Shown here in pieces: positions 30,949-40,493 of a stretch of 64,000 nt of DNA. Within the stretch, counting starts at the first letter, position 1. Every line of letters begins with the position of its first letter. The notes under the pieces were generated by a model. That model was not told the DNA's origin, ran no database searches, and worked only from the letters and a program-made list of their open reading frames with translations. This DNA is from Duffyella gerundensis (lineage in GTDB: Bacteria; Pseudomonadota; Gammaproteobacteria; Enterobacterales; Enterobacteriaceae): NCBI RefSeq assembly GCF_001517405.1, contig NZ_LN907827.1:2672587-2736586 (forward strand), in the 5' to 3' direction. The position numbers and the translations under genes were made by a program.

Positions 30949-31958
30949 CAGTACATGTACTCCCGCACCAGCTTCTCAGCGGTTTTGATGGCCATCAACG
31001 CGCCACCGAAGCGAATATTATCCGCTACCGTCCAGAACTGCAGCAGCTCCGGTACGCCGTAATCATTGCGCACGCAGCCAATGCTCAGCGTTTCGTTACC
31101 AGACGCATCGCCTACCGGCGTGGGATAATCGTTCTCTTCAGAAAGCGAAATATCCTCCGCCTCCAGCAAAATCTCGCGCGCTTCTTCAGCCGAGAGCGGA
31201 CGCAGGTTTTCGACCCACACCTGCTGCGCGTTGCCGTAAAACACCGGCGCCTGCAGGCTGGTTACCGCAATCGGCAATCCTTCGTCCTGCAGTACTTTGC
31301 GTACCTGATCCACCAGGCGACGCTCGCTGGCGACGCTACCGGCGTTATCTGCCAGCTGCGGCAGCAGGTTGAACGCCAGCTGACGGCCAAAGTGGTGCTC
31401 TTCGGGCGGAATGCCGTTCAGCAAACGGGCGCTTTCGCCTGCCAGGCCGTCCACCGCGGCTTTGCCGTGCGAGGAAACCGACAGCAGGTTAGTGACCTGA
31501 ATGCGGCTGAGCCCGGCCTGCTCAATCAGCGGCTTCAGTGCACTCAGCAGCTGGCTGGTCAGACTGTCGGCCACGCTGACAATATTACGATTACGGTAAT
31601 CGCTCAGTACCTGCGGATTCACATCCGGCACCACCAGCGGCACATCCGGCTCCAGCGCGAACAGATCGCTGCTATCGATCACCAGACAACCGGCGTTGGC
31701 CGCTTCTTCGGCGTAGCGTGCCGAAGCGTCGCGTCCGGCAACAAAAAAGGCCAGCTGCGCCTGAGACCAGTCAAATTCACTGGCGTCCTGCACTACCAGC
31801 GTCTGGCCCACAAAGCGTTTGTTTTCACCGGCGCTGTTGGCGCTGGCGAGCAAAAATAATTCACCCACCGGGAACTCGCGTTCCGCCAGCAGTTCCAGTA
31901 CAGCGTTCCCTACTGCGCCTGTTGCGCCAAGTAGCGCAATATTCCAGCCGTCAGACAT
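30948..31958 (-). CDS. usg: Semialdehyde dehydrogenase-like protein Usg
   Basis: USG-1 protein, a paralogue of aspartate-semialdehyde dehydrogenase of unknown function. It has 336 residues, with an N-terminal Rossmann fold ([16 protein letters not shown]) and the family C-terminal dimerisation domain ([16 protein letters not shown]). Where the active enzymes have an NCxT catalytic Cys loop, this has SVADSLTSQ with no Cys, so it is probably not an active semialdehyde dehydrogenase, as is also the case for the E. coli protein. Confidence 0.93.
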   Translation of the reverse strand: MSDGWNIALLGATGAVGNAVLELLAEREFPVGELFLLASANSAGENKRFVGQTLVVQDASEFDWSQAQLAFFVAGRDASARYAEEAANAGCLVIDSSDLFALEPDVPLVVPDVNPQVLSDYRNRNIVSVADSLTSQLLSALKPLIEQAGLSRIQVTNLLSVSSHGKAAVDGLAGESARLLNGIPPEEHHFGRQLAFNLLPQLADNAGSVASERRLVDQVRKVLQDEGLPIAVTSLQAPVFYGNAQQVWVENLRPLSAEEAREILLEAEDISLSEENDYPTPVGDASGNETLSIGCVRNDYGVPELLQFWTVADNIRFGGALMAIKTAEKLVREYMY

Positions 31959-31993
31959 GGTGGTTTACCTCAGACAATGACATAAAAACAGAA

Positions 31994-32012
31994 GGCGGTG
32001 ATATTCACCGCC
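31994..32012 (-). terminator. Hairpin between pdxB and usg
   Basis: GGCGGTGA / TCACCGCC (8 bp) with a three-base loop; on the minus strand it is followed by TTCTGTTTTTATG. It may be a partial terminator or attenuator lowering expression of usg-truA relative to pdxB. Confidence 0.6.
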
Positions 32013-32063
32013 CGGGGATTCAGATTTTTCCCCCTGTAAACAGGGAGAGGATGATCGGCGTAT

Positions 32064-33197
32064 TTATTCCGCCTGATGCACCGCGTTAAAGCCCAGCTGC
32101 TGCAGCATCGCTGCTGCTGCGGCATCATCACAGTTAACCTGCAATGAAGACCACTCGCGGCGTTCCTGATATTGCTTGCGTAAACGGTCAAATTCACCCG
32201 CTATGGCAGCGACCTGGCGCAGGGGCGCATCATCGCGGCGCACATCATACACCAGATGCACCAATCGTTTCAGCGTTGCCTGATCGAGCGGCCCGCGCAG
32301 CGTAATCTCGCCAAACTCCGGTGCGGGCAGCAGGCTGGCCAGCGAGACCTGTTGTGGCTGGCCAATAAACGCACTCCACGCCTCAAACACCTGCGTGGTG
32401 CCGCGCGCTTTGCCCTCGAGCGTGTAGCCAGCAATGTGCGCCGTAGCGATGTCCACTTTTGCCAGCAGCGCCAGATCCAGGTCCGGCTCCGGTTCCCATA
32501 CATCCAGCACCACGCTTAAATCGCCCCGGCTGTTTAACACGTTCAGTAACGCCGCGTTATCCACCACCGGCCCACGACAGGCGTTGATCAGGATGGCGTT
32601 GGGCTTCAGCGCGCGCAGCAGCGCCTCATCGGCCAGATGCAGCGTTTTATACTGTCCCTGCTTAAACAGCGGCGTGTGGAAGGTGAGAATATCGGCTTCC
32701 GCCACCAGCGTGCTAAGCGGCTGAAAGTCGCCAGGCTCGCCCCTGTCGGCGCGCGGGGGATCGCAGAGCAGCGTCCGCACGCCCCAGGCTTCCAGACGTT
32801 TTTGCAGGCGCCCGCCCACGTTGCCGACGCCCACAATGCCAACCGTGCGGTCGGTGAGCTGAAAGCCATCGCGCTCCGCCAGCAGCAGCAGTGCGGAAAA
32901 CAGGTATTCCACTACCGCGATGGCGTTACAGCCCGGCGCGGCGGAAAAGGCGATGTTCGCTGCGGTAAGGTAATCGTTGTCGATATGATCGGTGCCCGCG
33001 GTGGCGGTACCGACAAACTTCACGCTGGTACCATCAAGCAGGGCGGCATCCACCTTTGTCACTGAACGCACCATCAAGCCCTGGGCGTCACTCAGCTCAG
33101 CAACCGGCAGCGGACGCCCCGGTACGGCAACCACATCGCCGGTGCGGCTGAACAGTTCATGGGCATAGGGCATATTCTCATCAACGACAATTTTCAC
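32064..33197 (-). CDS. pdxB: Erythronate-4-phosphate dehydrogenase
   Basis: Second step of the deoxyxylulose-5-phosphate-dependent pyridoxal phosphate pathway. It has 377 residues, a D-2-hydroxyacid dehydrogenase. The NAD-binding motif is [18 protein letters not shown], the catalytic Arg is in [10 protein letters not shown], and the catalytic His is in [12 protein letters not shown]. The C-terminal PdxB dimerisation domain ([16 protein letters not shown]) is present. The start is GTG at 33197 ([16 protein letters not shown]) after AGGAAAG. It is the first gene of the pdxB-usg-truA-dedA-accD group. Confidence 0.96.
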   Translation of the reverse strand: MKIVVDENMPYAHELFSRTGDVVAVPGRPLPVAELSDAQGLMVRSVTKVDAALLDGTSVKFVGTATAGTDHIDNDYLTAANIAFSAAPGCNAIAVVEYLFSALLLLAERDGFQLTDRTVGIVGVGNVGGRLQKRLEAWGVRTLLCDPPRADRGEPGDFQPLSTLVAEADILTFHTPLFKQGQYKTLHLADEALLRALKPNAILINACRGPVVDNAALLNVLNSRGDLSVVLDVWEPEPDLDLALLAKVDIATAHIAGYTLEGKARGTTQVFEAWSAFIGQPQQVSLASLLPAPEFGEITLRGPLDQATLKRLVHLVYDVRRDDAPLRQVAAIAGEFDRLRKQYQERREWSSLQVNCDDAAAAAMLQQLGFNAVHQAE

Positions 33198-33369
33198 AGC
33201 GGCTTTCCTGTTCGGACGAAAAGAAGTAAGGAAATTATTCTGGCATAAAGAGGCGGTAAACACACATCGCCTTCACCGCCCAGACCGGCAATGGGATTTT
33301 TCTGTGCGTCGCGCTTTTATAAAATGCTGACAGGCGTAAACTTGCGCGCCTTATTATGATGAGGTCGCT

Positions 33370-34254
33370 ATGAATTTTTTGTTCCCCCTGTTTGCGGTGC
33401 TGATCTGGTCGATCAACGCCATCGTCAGTAAGCTTTCGGCCGGCGCTATCGATCCGGCGGCGATCTCGCTCTATCGCTGGCTACTGGCCTTTTTGGTGCT
33501 GACCCCCTTTGTGCTGCCTGGCGTCTGGCGCAATCGCCAGCGTGTGCGGCAGGTGTGGTGGCAGCTGGCGCTGCTGGGGCTACTCGGCATGGTGCTCTAT
33601 CAGAGCCTTGCCTACTTTGCTGCGCACACCGTTAGCGCGCTGTTTATGGGCATTCTTAACGCGCTGATTCCGCTGCTCACCGTGTTGTTGAGCGTGCCTT
33701 TGCTGCGTCTTGCGCCCACCGTTGGCATTCTGCTGGGCAGCGTGATCTCTTTCAGCGGACTGGTGTGGCTGGTCAGCGCCGGGGAACCGCAGCAGTTGAT
33801 GACGCACGGGCTGGGAAAAGGGGAACTGATGATGCTGGCGGCCTCAACCTCCTACGCGCTCTATGGCGTGTTGACCAAACGCTGGAGTATCGGCCTACCG
33901 AACTGGCAGAGTCTGTATGTGCAAATTTTCTTTGGCCTGCTGTTTCTGACACCCAATTTTCTGCTCGCGCCGGAGGTCACACTCAACCTGCATAATCTGC
34001 CGCTGGTGCTGTTTGCCGGTATTCCCGCCTCGATTATCGCGCCGTTTTTGTGGATTCAGGGCGTGCAGCGCATGGGCGCCAGCACCGCCAGCATTTTTAT
34101 GAACCTGGTGCCGATTTTTACCGCGCTAATCGCCGTGCTGTTTCTGCACGAACAGTTGCACAGCTATCACTTTATTGGCGGTGGACTGACGCTGGTCGGC
34201 GTGGTGCTGGCGCAACGGGTAAAAACGCCGTTGCGTCGTGTTAACACAGCCTGA
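33370..34254 (+). CDS. DMT-family (EamA) transporter
   Basis: Probable metabolite exporter of the drug/metabolite transporter superfamily; the substrate cannot be told from sequence. It has 294 residues and ten predicted membrane helices formed by two EamA repeats (residues 1-135 and 150-285). Landmarks: FAVLIWSINAIVSKLSAG, ISLYRWLLAFLVL and ASIFMNLVPIFTALIAVLFLHE. It is divergent from pdxB and overlaps the convergent tctE by 14 bp. I do not recall it at this location in E. coli. Confidence 0.85.
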   Translation: MNFLFPLFAVLIWSINAIVSKLSAGAIDPAAISLYRWLLAFLVLTPFVLPGVWRNRQRVRQVWWQLALLGLLGMVLYQSLAYFAAHTVSALFMGILNALIPLLTVLLSVPLLRLAPTVGILLGSVISFSGLVWLVSAGEPQQLMTHGLGKGELMMLAASTSYALYGVLTKRWSIGLPNWQSLYVQIFFGLLFLTPNFLLAPEVTLNLHNLPLVLFAGIPASIIAPFLWIQGVQRMGASTASIFMNLVPIFTALIAVLFLHEQLHSYHFIGGGLTLVGVVLAQRVKTPLRRVNTA

Positions 34255-35620
34255 AGGCGATCTGCACACACAGGCCGCCCAGCGGTGCGCTGTCGCCAAG
34301 CGTAAGCTGGGTGCCGTGCCACTGGGCGATATCATTCACCAGCGCCAGCCCGAGGCCTGCCCCCTGTTCAAGCCGGGCGCTCTGCAGGCGCTGAAAAGGC
34401 TGTAGCGCCTGCTGCCGTTGCGCCTGGGCGATGCCAGGCCCGCTGTCCTCAATGTTAAGGCAACCCGCCACCACGCTGGCGGTTACCACGCCGCCCGGCG
34501 GCGTATATTTTATGGCGTTATCCAGCAGGTTAGCGCACAGCTCCGCCAGCAACAGCGGATCGCCCAGAATCATGCAGCGTTCATCGCCTTCATAGCCTAA
34601 ATCGATCTGCTTACTGCGTGCCTGGCTGTAACGCGTCAGGCAGGCATCGCGCACAATGCCGGTGAGATCGAGATGCTGCATCGGCTGCTGTTCGCTCTGC
34701 CGCCCTTTTACCCGCGACAGCTGCAGCAGACGATCGGTAAGCTGAATGGTGTCATCCAGCGTGCTGCGCATCGCCAGCAGGCTTTCGGTGCGCTGCGCAG
34801 CCTCTTCGCTGTTCAGCGCTACCGTAACCTGGGTTTTTAAAATGGCCAGCGGCGTGCGCAGCTGATGCGCCGCATCACCGCTGAACCGTTCCTGTCGCGC
34901 CAGCAAGGCGCGCAGCCTTGCCATATAGCGATTGATCGCCATCACCAGCGGCTGCAGCTCTGACCACGGCAACAGCGACGGCAGCGGCGTAAGATCGCTG
35001 GCATCGCGATGCAGCATCAGCCGTGACAACCGACGCAGCGGACGTAGCAGCCGCCGCAGCATCAGGCTGGCCAGCAACAGCGTGACCAGCACCAGCACGC
35101 CCTGACTCCAGAGCGCGGTGCGTAACAGACCGGCCGCCATCTGCACGCGAGAATTAAGCGTTTCGCCCACGATCACCAACGCCATTCCTTCAAAACCCTC
35201 CTCGCTGACCGGCTGCCACAGCGCGGCAATCCGAATCGGCAAAGACTGATAGGTGGCGTTGTAAAAATGCACCAGCGCCGGATAGCTGGTGGCCATAGGA
35301 TTATCCGCGGGAATGGGTGGCAGATCCTGATAACCCGACAGCGTTTTTCCTTCCGGCGAGATCACCTGATAAAAAAGCCGATCGTCCATGTTGCGCTCAA
35401 AGCTGTCCAGCACCACCCACGGCACTTCAACCTCCAGGTGACCGCGGCGCACCACCAGCCGCTCGGCGACCGTGCGCGCCGAGGCGAGCAGCGATCGATC
35501 GTAGGCAAGATTGGCGGCGGCTAATGCGCTCTGATAATGGGTCAACACCGACAGCGCCCAGAGCAGCAACAGCGGCAGGCCAAGCCAGAGCAGCAGCTCA
35601 TTGCGCAAGGTTAACCGCAT
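34241..35620 (-). CDS. tctE: Sensor histidine kinase TctE
   Basis: Membrane sensor kinase of the TctDE system controlling tricarboxylate uptake. It has 459 residues from the ATG at 35620 (MRLTLRNELLLW); a GTG three codons upstream is less likely. Membrane segments lie at about 8-28 and 172-192, flanking a periplasmic 2CSK_N-type sensor domain. The phosphoacceptor His is in DAAHQLRTPLAIL (about residue 252). The ATPase boxes are LLDNAIKYTPPGG, DSGPGIAQ and GAGLGLALV. It overlaps the end of tctD by 10 bp. Confidence 0.92.
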   Translation of the reverse strand: MRLTLRNELLLWLGLPLLLLWALSVLTHYQSALAAANLAYDRSLLASARTVAERLVVRRGHLEVEVPWVVLDSFERNMDDRLFYQVISPEGKTLSGYQDLPPIPADNPMATSYPALVHFYNATYQSLPIRIAALWQPVSEEGFEGMALVIVGETLNSRVQMAAGLLRTALWSQGVLVLVTLLLASLMLRRLLRPLRRLSRLMLHRDASDLTPLPSLLPWSELQPLVMAINRYMARLRALLARQERFSGDAAHQLRTPLAILKTQVTVALNSEEAAQRTESLLAMRSTLDDTIQLTDRLLQLSRVKGRQSEQQPMQHLDLTGIVRDACLTRYSQARSKQIDLGYEGDERCMILGDPLLLAELCANLLDNAIKYTPPGGVVTASVVAGCLNIEDSGPGIAQAQRQQALQPFQRLQSARLEQGAGLGLALVNDIAQWHGTQLTLGDSAPLGGLCVQIAFRLC

Positions 35621-36282
35621 GGCTGGCACTCAAGGCTGTAGCCGAGGCCGCGCAGGGTAACGATGGCCACATTGCTGCCGGCCAGTTTTTTTCTGACGCG
35701 ATGAACGTAAAGTTCAATGCTCTCGAGGCTCGCCTCATCAGCCAGGGTGAACGTCTGCTCATACAGCTGCTGGCGCGAAACCGGGCGACCACGGCGCTGC
35801 ATCAGCGTGGTCAGCACGCTCGATTCGCGCGGCGTTAGCGCCAGCGGTTTATCCTGCAGATGAAAATAGCCCTGCTCAAACAGCACCAGTTCACCCAGCA
35901 CCTGCGTCTGGCTCTGCTGTCCGTGGCTGCGACGCAGCAGCGCACGAATGCGCGCCTCCAGCTCAACCAGATCAAAAGGCTTGCTGAGGTAATCATCGGC
36001 ACCCTGATTCAACCCGCGCACGCGATCCTGCAGATCGCCGCGCGCCGTCAGCAGCATCACCGGCAGGCTCTGCCCACGCTTGCGCAGCCGCGCCAGCACC
36101 TCAAGACCATCAAGCCGCGGCAACGACAGATCCAGCACCACCAGTTCATAGTGTTCGCTTTGCAACAGATGATCGGCGGCAAGGCCATCGGCGACCCAAT
36201 CCACCACAAACCCCGCCTGGGTCAGCGCTTTTTGCAGCCAGCGCGCCAGCTCCGTCGTATCTTCCACCAGTAAGAGACGCAT
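35611..36282 (-). CDS. tctD: Response regulator TctD
   Basis: OmpR/PhoB-type response regulator that activates the tctCBA transporter genes when phosphorylated by TctE. It has 223 residues. The receiver domain is at 1-115 with the acidic pocket Glu7-Asp8, phospho-acceptor Asp51 (VVLDLSLPR) and Lys in LSKPFD. The C-terminal winged helix is at about 125-220 (LTPRESSVLTTLMQRRGRPVSRQQLYE). It is divergent from tctC, and a tandem direct repeat lies between them. Confidence 0.93.
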   Translation of the reverse strand: MRLLLVEDTTELARWLQKALTQAGFVVDWVADGLAADHLLQSEHYELVVLDLSLPRLDGLEVLARLRKRGQSLPVMLLTARGDLQDRVRGLNQGADDYLSKPFDLVELEARIRALLRRSHGQQSQTQVLGELVLFEQGYFHLQDKPLALTPRESSVLTTLMQRRGRPVSRQQLYEQTFTLADEASLESIELYVHRVRKKLAGSNVAIVTLRGLGYSLECQPCG

Positions 36283-36309
36283 ATCACATCCTGTAATTTT
36301 TCCCGGGTA

Positions 36310-36329
36310 ATGAAAGGTAAATGAAAGGT
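36310..36329. promoter_or_regulatory. Tandem ATGAAAGGT repeat, probable TctD site
   Basis: ATGAAAGGT occurs at 36310-36318 and 36321-36329, a period of 11 bp, one helical turn, as expected for head-to-tail binding of an OmpR/PhoB-type dimer. It lies 28 bp before tctD and about 72 bp before tctC, so it could control both divergent units. Confidence 0.65.
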
Positions 36330-36401
36330 TGCGGCATTAACAATTCGATAACCCAAGAAGTTTGGCAATGTTCACAAACTGGAAGAAAGCCTGGAGCCTT
36401 C

Positions 36402-37382
36402 ATGAAAAAAACACTTTGTCGCGCCATTACCTGCGCCTTGCTGACCGTCGCTACCGCCCCTGCTTTTGCTGCCGAAGCGCCGTCACGCACTGAATGTATT
36501 GCCCCGGCCAAGCCCGGCGGCGGCTTTGATCTCACCTGTAAATTACTGCAGGTTTCGCTACAGCAAACCAAACAGATTACGTCGCCCATGCGCGTGACCT
36601 ACATGCCTGGCGGCGTTGGCGCGGTAGCTTACAATGCGATAGTCGCACAGCGCCCGGCTGAAGCGGGCACCGTGGTCGCCTTCTCCGGCGGCTCCCTGCT
36701 AAACCTGTCACAAGGCAAATTCGGCCGTTATAACGTTAACGACGTCAAATGGCTGGGCGCGGTCGGCACCGACTACGGCATCCTGGCAGTGCGCAGCGAC
36801 TCGCCGTGGACCTCGCTGAAAGAGGTAATGACAGCGATCAAAAACGATCCCAATAAAGTGGTGGTCGGCGCGGGCGCCTCGATCGGTAGCCAGGACTGGA
36901 TGAAAACGGCGCTGATCGCCAAAGCCGCCGACGTCGATCCACGCAAAATGCGCTATGTCGCCTTTGAAGGCGGCGGCGAGACGGTCACCGCCCTGCTCGG
37001 CAATCATATCCAGATGATGTCCGGTGACATGAGCGAAATGGTGCCGCACTTGCAGGGCGGCAAACTGCGCGTGCTGGCGGTGCTGGCCGATCAGCGTTTG
37101 CCTGGCGACCTGGCCAACATTCCTACCGCTAAAGAGCAGGGTTACGACGTCTCCTGGCCGATCATTCGCGGCTTCTATCTGGGTCCAAAAGTGACCGATG
37201 CAGAGTATCAGTGGTGGGAATCCGCCTTCAAAACCATGATGGCCAGCGACGAGTTTAAAAAGCAGCGCGATATGCGTGGGCTGTTTGAATTCAACATGAC
37301 CGGCCCGGAACTGGATGCCTACGTGAAAAAACAGGTAGCCATGTATCGCGAGCAGGCAAAAGCCTTTGGCCTGGCGAAATAA
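36402..37382 (+). CDS. tctC: Tricarboxylate-binding periplasmic protein TctC
   Basis: Solute-binding protein of the tripartite tricarboxylate transporter; it captures citrate-like substrates for TctAB. It has 326 residues from the ATG at 36402, preceded by TGGAG; an earlier in-frame ATG lacks this. The signal peptide is cleaved near AFA/AE (residue about 23). Bug-family landmarks: PAKPGGGFDLTCKLLQ, ASIGSQDW and PTAKEQGYDVSWPIIRGFYLGP. It is followed 12 bp later by tctB. Confidence 0.95.
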   Translation: MKKTLCRAITCALLTVATAPAFAAEAPSRTECIAPAKPGGGFDLTCKLLQVSLQQTKQITSPMRVTYMPGGVGAVAYNAIVAQRPAEAGTVVAFSGGSLLNLSQGKFGRYNVNDVKWLGAVGTDYGILAVRSDSPWTSLKEVMTAIKNDPNKVVVGAGASIGSQDWMKTALIAKAADVDPRKMRYVAFEGGGETVTALLGNHIQMMSGDMSEMVPHLQGGKLRVLAVLADQRLPGDLANIPTAKEQGYDVSWPIIRGFYLGPKVTDAEYQWWESAFKTMMASDEFKKQRDMRGLFEFNMTGPELDAYVKKQVAMYREQAKAFGLAK

Positions 37383-37394
37383 GCGGAGGCGGCA

Positions 37395-37826
37395 ATGAGC
37401 GATCGTATTTTTGCCAGCCTGTGGCTGCTGCTCTGCATCGGCGGCCTGTTTATCGGCGCAGGCATTCAAAGCGAATACAGCTATGAACCGGTGGGGCCTC
37501 GGCCCTTTCCGATGATTATTCTTGGTCTGATGGCGGTTTGTGCGCTGCTGATGCTGTTTAAAAAACCGGACAGCATCGCGTGGCCACATAAAAATACGCT
37601 GGGTCGACTGGTGGCGCTGGCGGCGATGATGATGCTGTATGGCTGGCAGTTCGAAAACCTCGGTTTTCCGCTCTGCACCACGCTGTTGACCTTTGGTATT
37701 GGCCTGCTGTTCGGCGCGACCTGGTGGGCAGCGGCCCTCTCCGGCGTGATCATGGGCATCTCGCTGTTTTACGCCTTTGATCGCCTGCTGGAAGTGACGT
37801 TACCGATCGGTAGCTGGCTAAGTTAA
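37395..37826 (+). CDS. tctB: Tricarboxylate transporter small membrane subunit TctB
   Basis: Small four-helix membrane subunit of the TctABC transporter. It has 143 residues with hydrophobic segments at about 8-25, 40-58, 76-95 and 105-130. EYSYEPVGPRPFPMII is typical of the family (a small periplasmic loop, then the PRxFP motif). It lies between tctC and tctA with short gaps. Confidence 0.93.
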   Translation: MSDRIFASLWLLLCIGGLFIGAGIQSEYSYEPVGPRPFPMIILGLMAVCALLMLFKKPDSIAWPHKNTLGRLVALAAMMMLYGWQFENLGFPLCTTLLTFGIGLLFGATWWAAALSGVIMGISLFYAFDRLLEVTLPIGSWLS

Positions 37827-37837
37827 CGGAGAACCCT

Positions 37838-39343
37838 ATGGAAACCTGGTCTTTTTTAATGCAGGGTTTTGCCGTCGCCATGACGCCAACCAACCTGTTT
37901 ATCGCCCTGACCGGCTGTTTTATCGGCACCATCGTTGGCCTGTTGCCGGGGCTGGGGCCAATCAACGGCGTGGCGATTTTGATGCCGCTGGCGTTTGCGC
38001 TGCATCTGCCCGCTGAGTCGGCGCTAATCCTGCTGGCAACGGTCTATATCGGCTGCGAATATGGCGGACGTATCTCATCGATATTGCTGAATGTGCCAGG
38101 CGATGCGGGGGCGATCATGACCGCGCTCGACGGCTATCCCATGGCCCAGCAGGGCAAGGCGGGCGTCGCCCTGTCGATTTCAGCGGTCAGCTCTTTTGTC
38201 GGCTCTACCATCGCTATCCTCGGCATTATCCTGTTCGCTCCGCTGCTGGCCAGCTGGTCACTGGCGTTCGGCCCGGCGGAATATTTCGCCCTGATGGTGT
38301 TCGCTATCGCCTGCCTCGGCAGCATGATGAGCCATAACCCGCTGAAATCTTTCCTGGCCGCGTTGATTGGACTTGGCATGGCCACGGTGGGCGTGGACGC
38401 CAACACCGGCGTGTACCGCTTTACCTTCGACAGCGTGCATCTCTCCGACGGCATTCAGTTTGTGGTGGTGGTTATCGGCCTGTTCTCGGTCAGCGAGATT
38501 CTGCTGATGCTGGAATCCACCCGCAGCGGTCAGAAAGTGGTGCGCGCCAGCGGCCGCATGATGTTCAATATGAAAGAGGCGGCCCAGTGTACCGGCGCCA
38601 CGCTGCGTTCCTCGCTGGTGGGCTTTTTCGTCGGTGTGCTGCCGGGTGCGGGCGCCACTATCGCCAGCGCTATCGCCTACATGAGCGAGAAAAAGATCAG
38701 CGGCAGCGACCAGTTCGGGAAAGGCGATATCCGTGGTGTCGCGGCGCCGGAAGCGGCCAACAACGCCTCTGCCTGCGGCTCGTTCATTCCGATGCTGACG
38801 CTGGGCATTCCCGGCTCCGGCACTACTGCGGTAATGGTCGGCGCGCTGACGCTCTATAACATTACCCCAGGCCCGGCGATGTTCACCGAGCAGCCCGATA
38901 TCGTCTGGGGGCTGATCGCCGCCCTGCTGATTGGTAACGTGATGCTGTTAGTGATGAATATCCCGATGATCAACATCTTCGCCCGCATGCTGTCGATCCC
39001 ACTGTGGTTTCTGGTGCCAGCGATTGCCGCGATTTCGGCTGTCGGCGTCTACGCCGTGCACAGTACGACTTTCGATCTGCTGCTAATGGTGGCGCTGGGA
39101 ATATTTGGCTATATCCTGCGTAAAATGGACTTTCCGATGTCGCCGCTGATTCTGGGCTTTGTCCTGGGCGAGATGCTGGAACAGAACCTGCGCCGTGCGC
39201 TATCGATCAGCAACGGTAACCTGCCGATTCTGTGGGAGAGTTTAATCTGTAAGGTGCTGTTAATTCTGGCAATTACGGTATTGCTGGTACCGCCGTTGTG
39301 GAAACGCTGGCGTCGTAAGCGCCTGGCGCTGGCCGCAGAGTAA
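37838..39343 (+). CDS. tctA: Tricarboxylate transporter large membrane subunit TctA
   Basis: Channel subunit of the tripartite tricarboxylate transporter, about 12 membrane helices in 501 residues. The two related Gly/Pro-rich motifs of the family are visible: [20 protein letters not shown] near residue 40 and [20 protein letters not shown] near residue 265. [16 protein letters not shown] is also conserved. It ends just before a strong terminator, so tctCBA is one unit. Confidence 0.95.
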   Translation: METWSFLMQGFAVAMTPTNLFIALTGCFIGTIVGLLPGLGPINGVAILMPLAFALHLPAESALILLATVYIGCEYGGRISSILLNVPGDAGAIMTALDGYPMAQQGKAGVALSISAVSSFVGSTIAILGIILFAPLLASWSLAFGPAEYFALMVFAIACLGSMMSHNPLKSFLAALIGLGMATVGVDANTGVYRFTFDSVHLSDGIQFVVVVIGLFSVSEILLMLESTRSGQKVVRASGRMMFNMKEAAQCTGATLRSSLVGFFVGVLPGAGATIASAIAYMSEKKISGSDQFGKGDIRGVAAPEAANNASACGSFIPMLTLGIPGSGTTAVMVGALTLYNITPGPAMFTEQPDIVWGLIAALLIGNVMLLVMNIPMINIFARMLSIPLWFLVPAIAAISAVGVYAVHSTTFDLLLMVALGIFGYILRKMDFPMSPLILGFVLGEMLEQNLRRALSISNGNLPILWESLICKVLLILAITVLLVPPLWKRWRRKRLALAAE

Positions 39344-39352
39344 GATTTTTCG

Positions 39353-39380
39353 CCTTCCTCACCGCTTGAGGAAGGTTTTT
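39353..39380 (+). terminator. Rho-independent terminator of tctCBA
   Basis: Stem CCTTCCTCA / TGAGGAAGG (9 bp), five-base loop, then TTTTT, ten bases after the tctA stop. Confidence 0.88.
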
Positions 39381-39461
39381 CCCTTCTGTTTTCTGCCCCG
39401 CTTTTGTATCATATCCCACGCTCATTTTCCGGTATGCCGGCTTCGTTCTTAAGGATTCCCC

Positions 39462-40493
39462 ATGCAACCTCTCAGCGGCCCCGGTCTGCCACCAGGCGAT
39501 CGCCCTTCGCTTACGCCTGCCGGTGGGCAGAACCGCGTTGCGGGTGAGCAGCCGCTTTCTCCGGCGCAGCGCACCACGCTGGAGCGTTTGATTGTGCGCA
39601 TATTGTCGCTGAGTACCTTGAAAGCGCCAGAGCTGTGGGCTGGGATCCGTCATGAAGTGGGCGTAAAAAGTGAGGCTGAACTTCAGTCGCGTCATTTTCC
39701 CGCGGCGGAACAGTATCTGAATACGCGTTTGTCGCAGGCGCAGGATGGCCACGCCTCACGGCAGCTGTTGCAACAACTCAGCGATCTGCTGCCGCAGGGT
39801 AATAATCGCCAGGCGGTCAGCGATTTTATCCGCCAGCAGTTTGGCCATACCGTTTTGAGTTCATTAACGCCCGATCAGATGCGTCAGGTGCTGACCATGC
39901 TGCAAAACGGACAGATGGCAATTCCGCAACCGCAGCAAACCCGCGCTACCGATCGCACCCTGCTGCCGGCAGAGCATCACACGCTGAACCAGCAGGTTGC
40001 GCGTCTGGCGGCCGCCACCGGCGAGCAGCCGGTCAAGCTGTGGGCTGGCGTAATGAAGCTGGCCAACCTCAAAAGCGGCGATCCCATTCCGTCACGGCAG
40101 TTTCCGTTGTTGACCCATTATTTGCAGGCGCGACTGGCGCTGACGCAGCATCAGGCGCCTACGCTACAGCTGCTTGAAGCCTCGTTGCGCCAGCCGCCCG
40201 ATCAGGCTGAACATCGCCTGCTGGAAGATTATAGCCGGCAGCGTTTCCAGGCGACGCCTCAAACCGTGCTGACCGCAGCGCAGGCGCAGGATCTGCTTAA
40301 TCAGCTGTTTGCTCGACGTGCTGAAAAATATCATGAAGCGCGCCTGGCGGATGACGAGCTGCGTCCGCAGCCGATCTACTCGCCTTTTGTGGCCTCGCTG
40401 CCGTCGCTGTTGCAGCCCGCCGCAGCACGACCGGCGATGACTGCTTTTATCGTGCTGCTGGTGGTGGTTTTCCTGCTGTGGCTGTTTCTCTGA
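39462..40493 (+). CDS. flk: Flagellar biosynthesis regulator Flk
   Basis: Membrane-anchored protein that in Salmonella prevents premature export of the anti-sigma factor FlgM. It has 343 residues, close to E. coli (331). It is mostly soluble and Gln-rich, with two related blocks (ALWAGIRHEVGVKSEAEL-like near 60 and KLWAGVMKLANLKSGDPI near 190, each followed by FP...YLxxRL). It ends in a C-terminal membrane anchor at about 322-342 (MTAFIVLLVVVFLLWLF). In E. coli it follows pdxB; here the tct locus lies between. Confidence 0.92.
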   Translation: MQPLSGPGLPPGDRPSLTPAGGQNRVAGEQPLSPAQRTTLERLIVRILSLSTLKAPELWAGIRHEVGVKSEAELQSRHFPAAEQYLNTRLSQAQDGHASRQLLQQLSDLLPQGNNRQAVSDFIRQQFGHTVLSSLTPDQMRQVLTMLQNGQMAIPQPQQTRATDRTLLPAEHHTLNQQVARLAAATGEQPVKLWAGVMKLANLKSGDPIPSRQFPLLTHYLQARLALTQHQAPTLQLLEASLRQPPDQAEHRLLEDYSRQRFQATPQTVLTAAQAQDLLNQLFARRAEKYHEARLADDELRPQPIYSPFVASLPSLLQPAAARPAMTAFIVLLVVVFLLWLFL

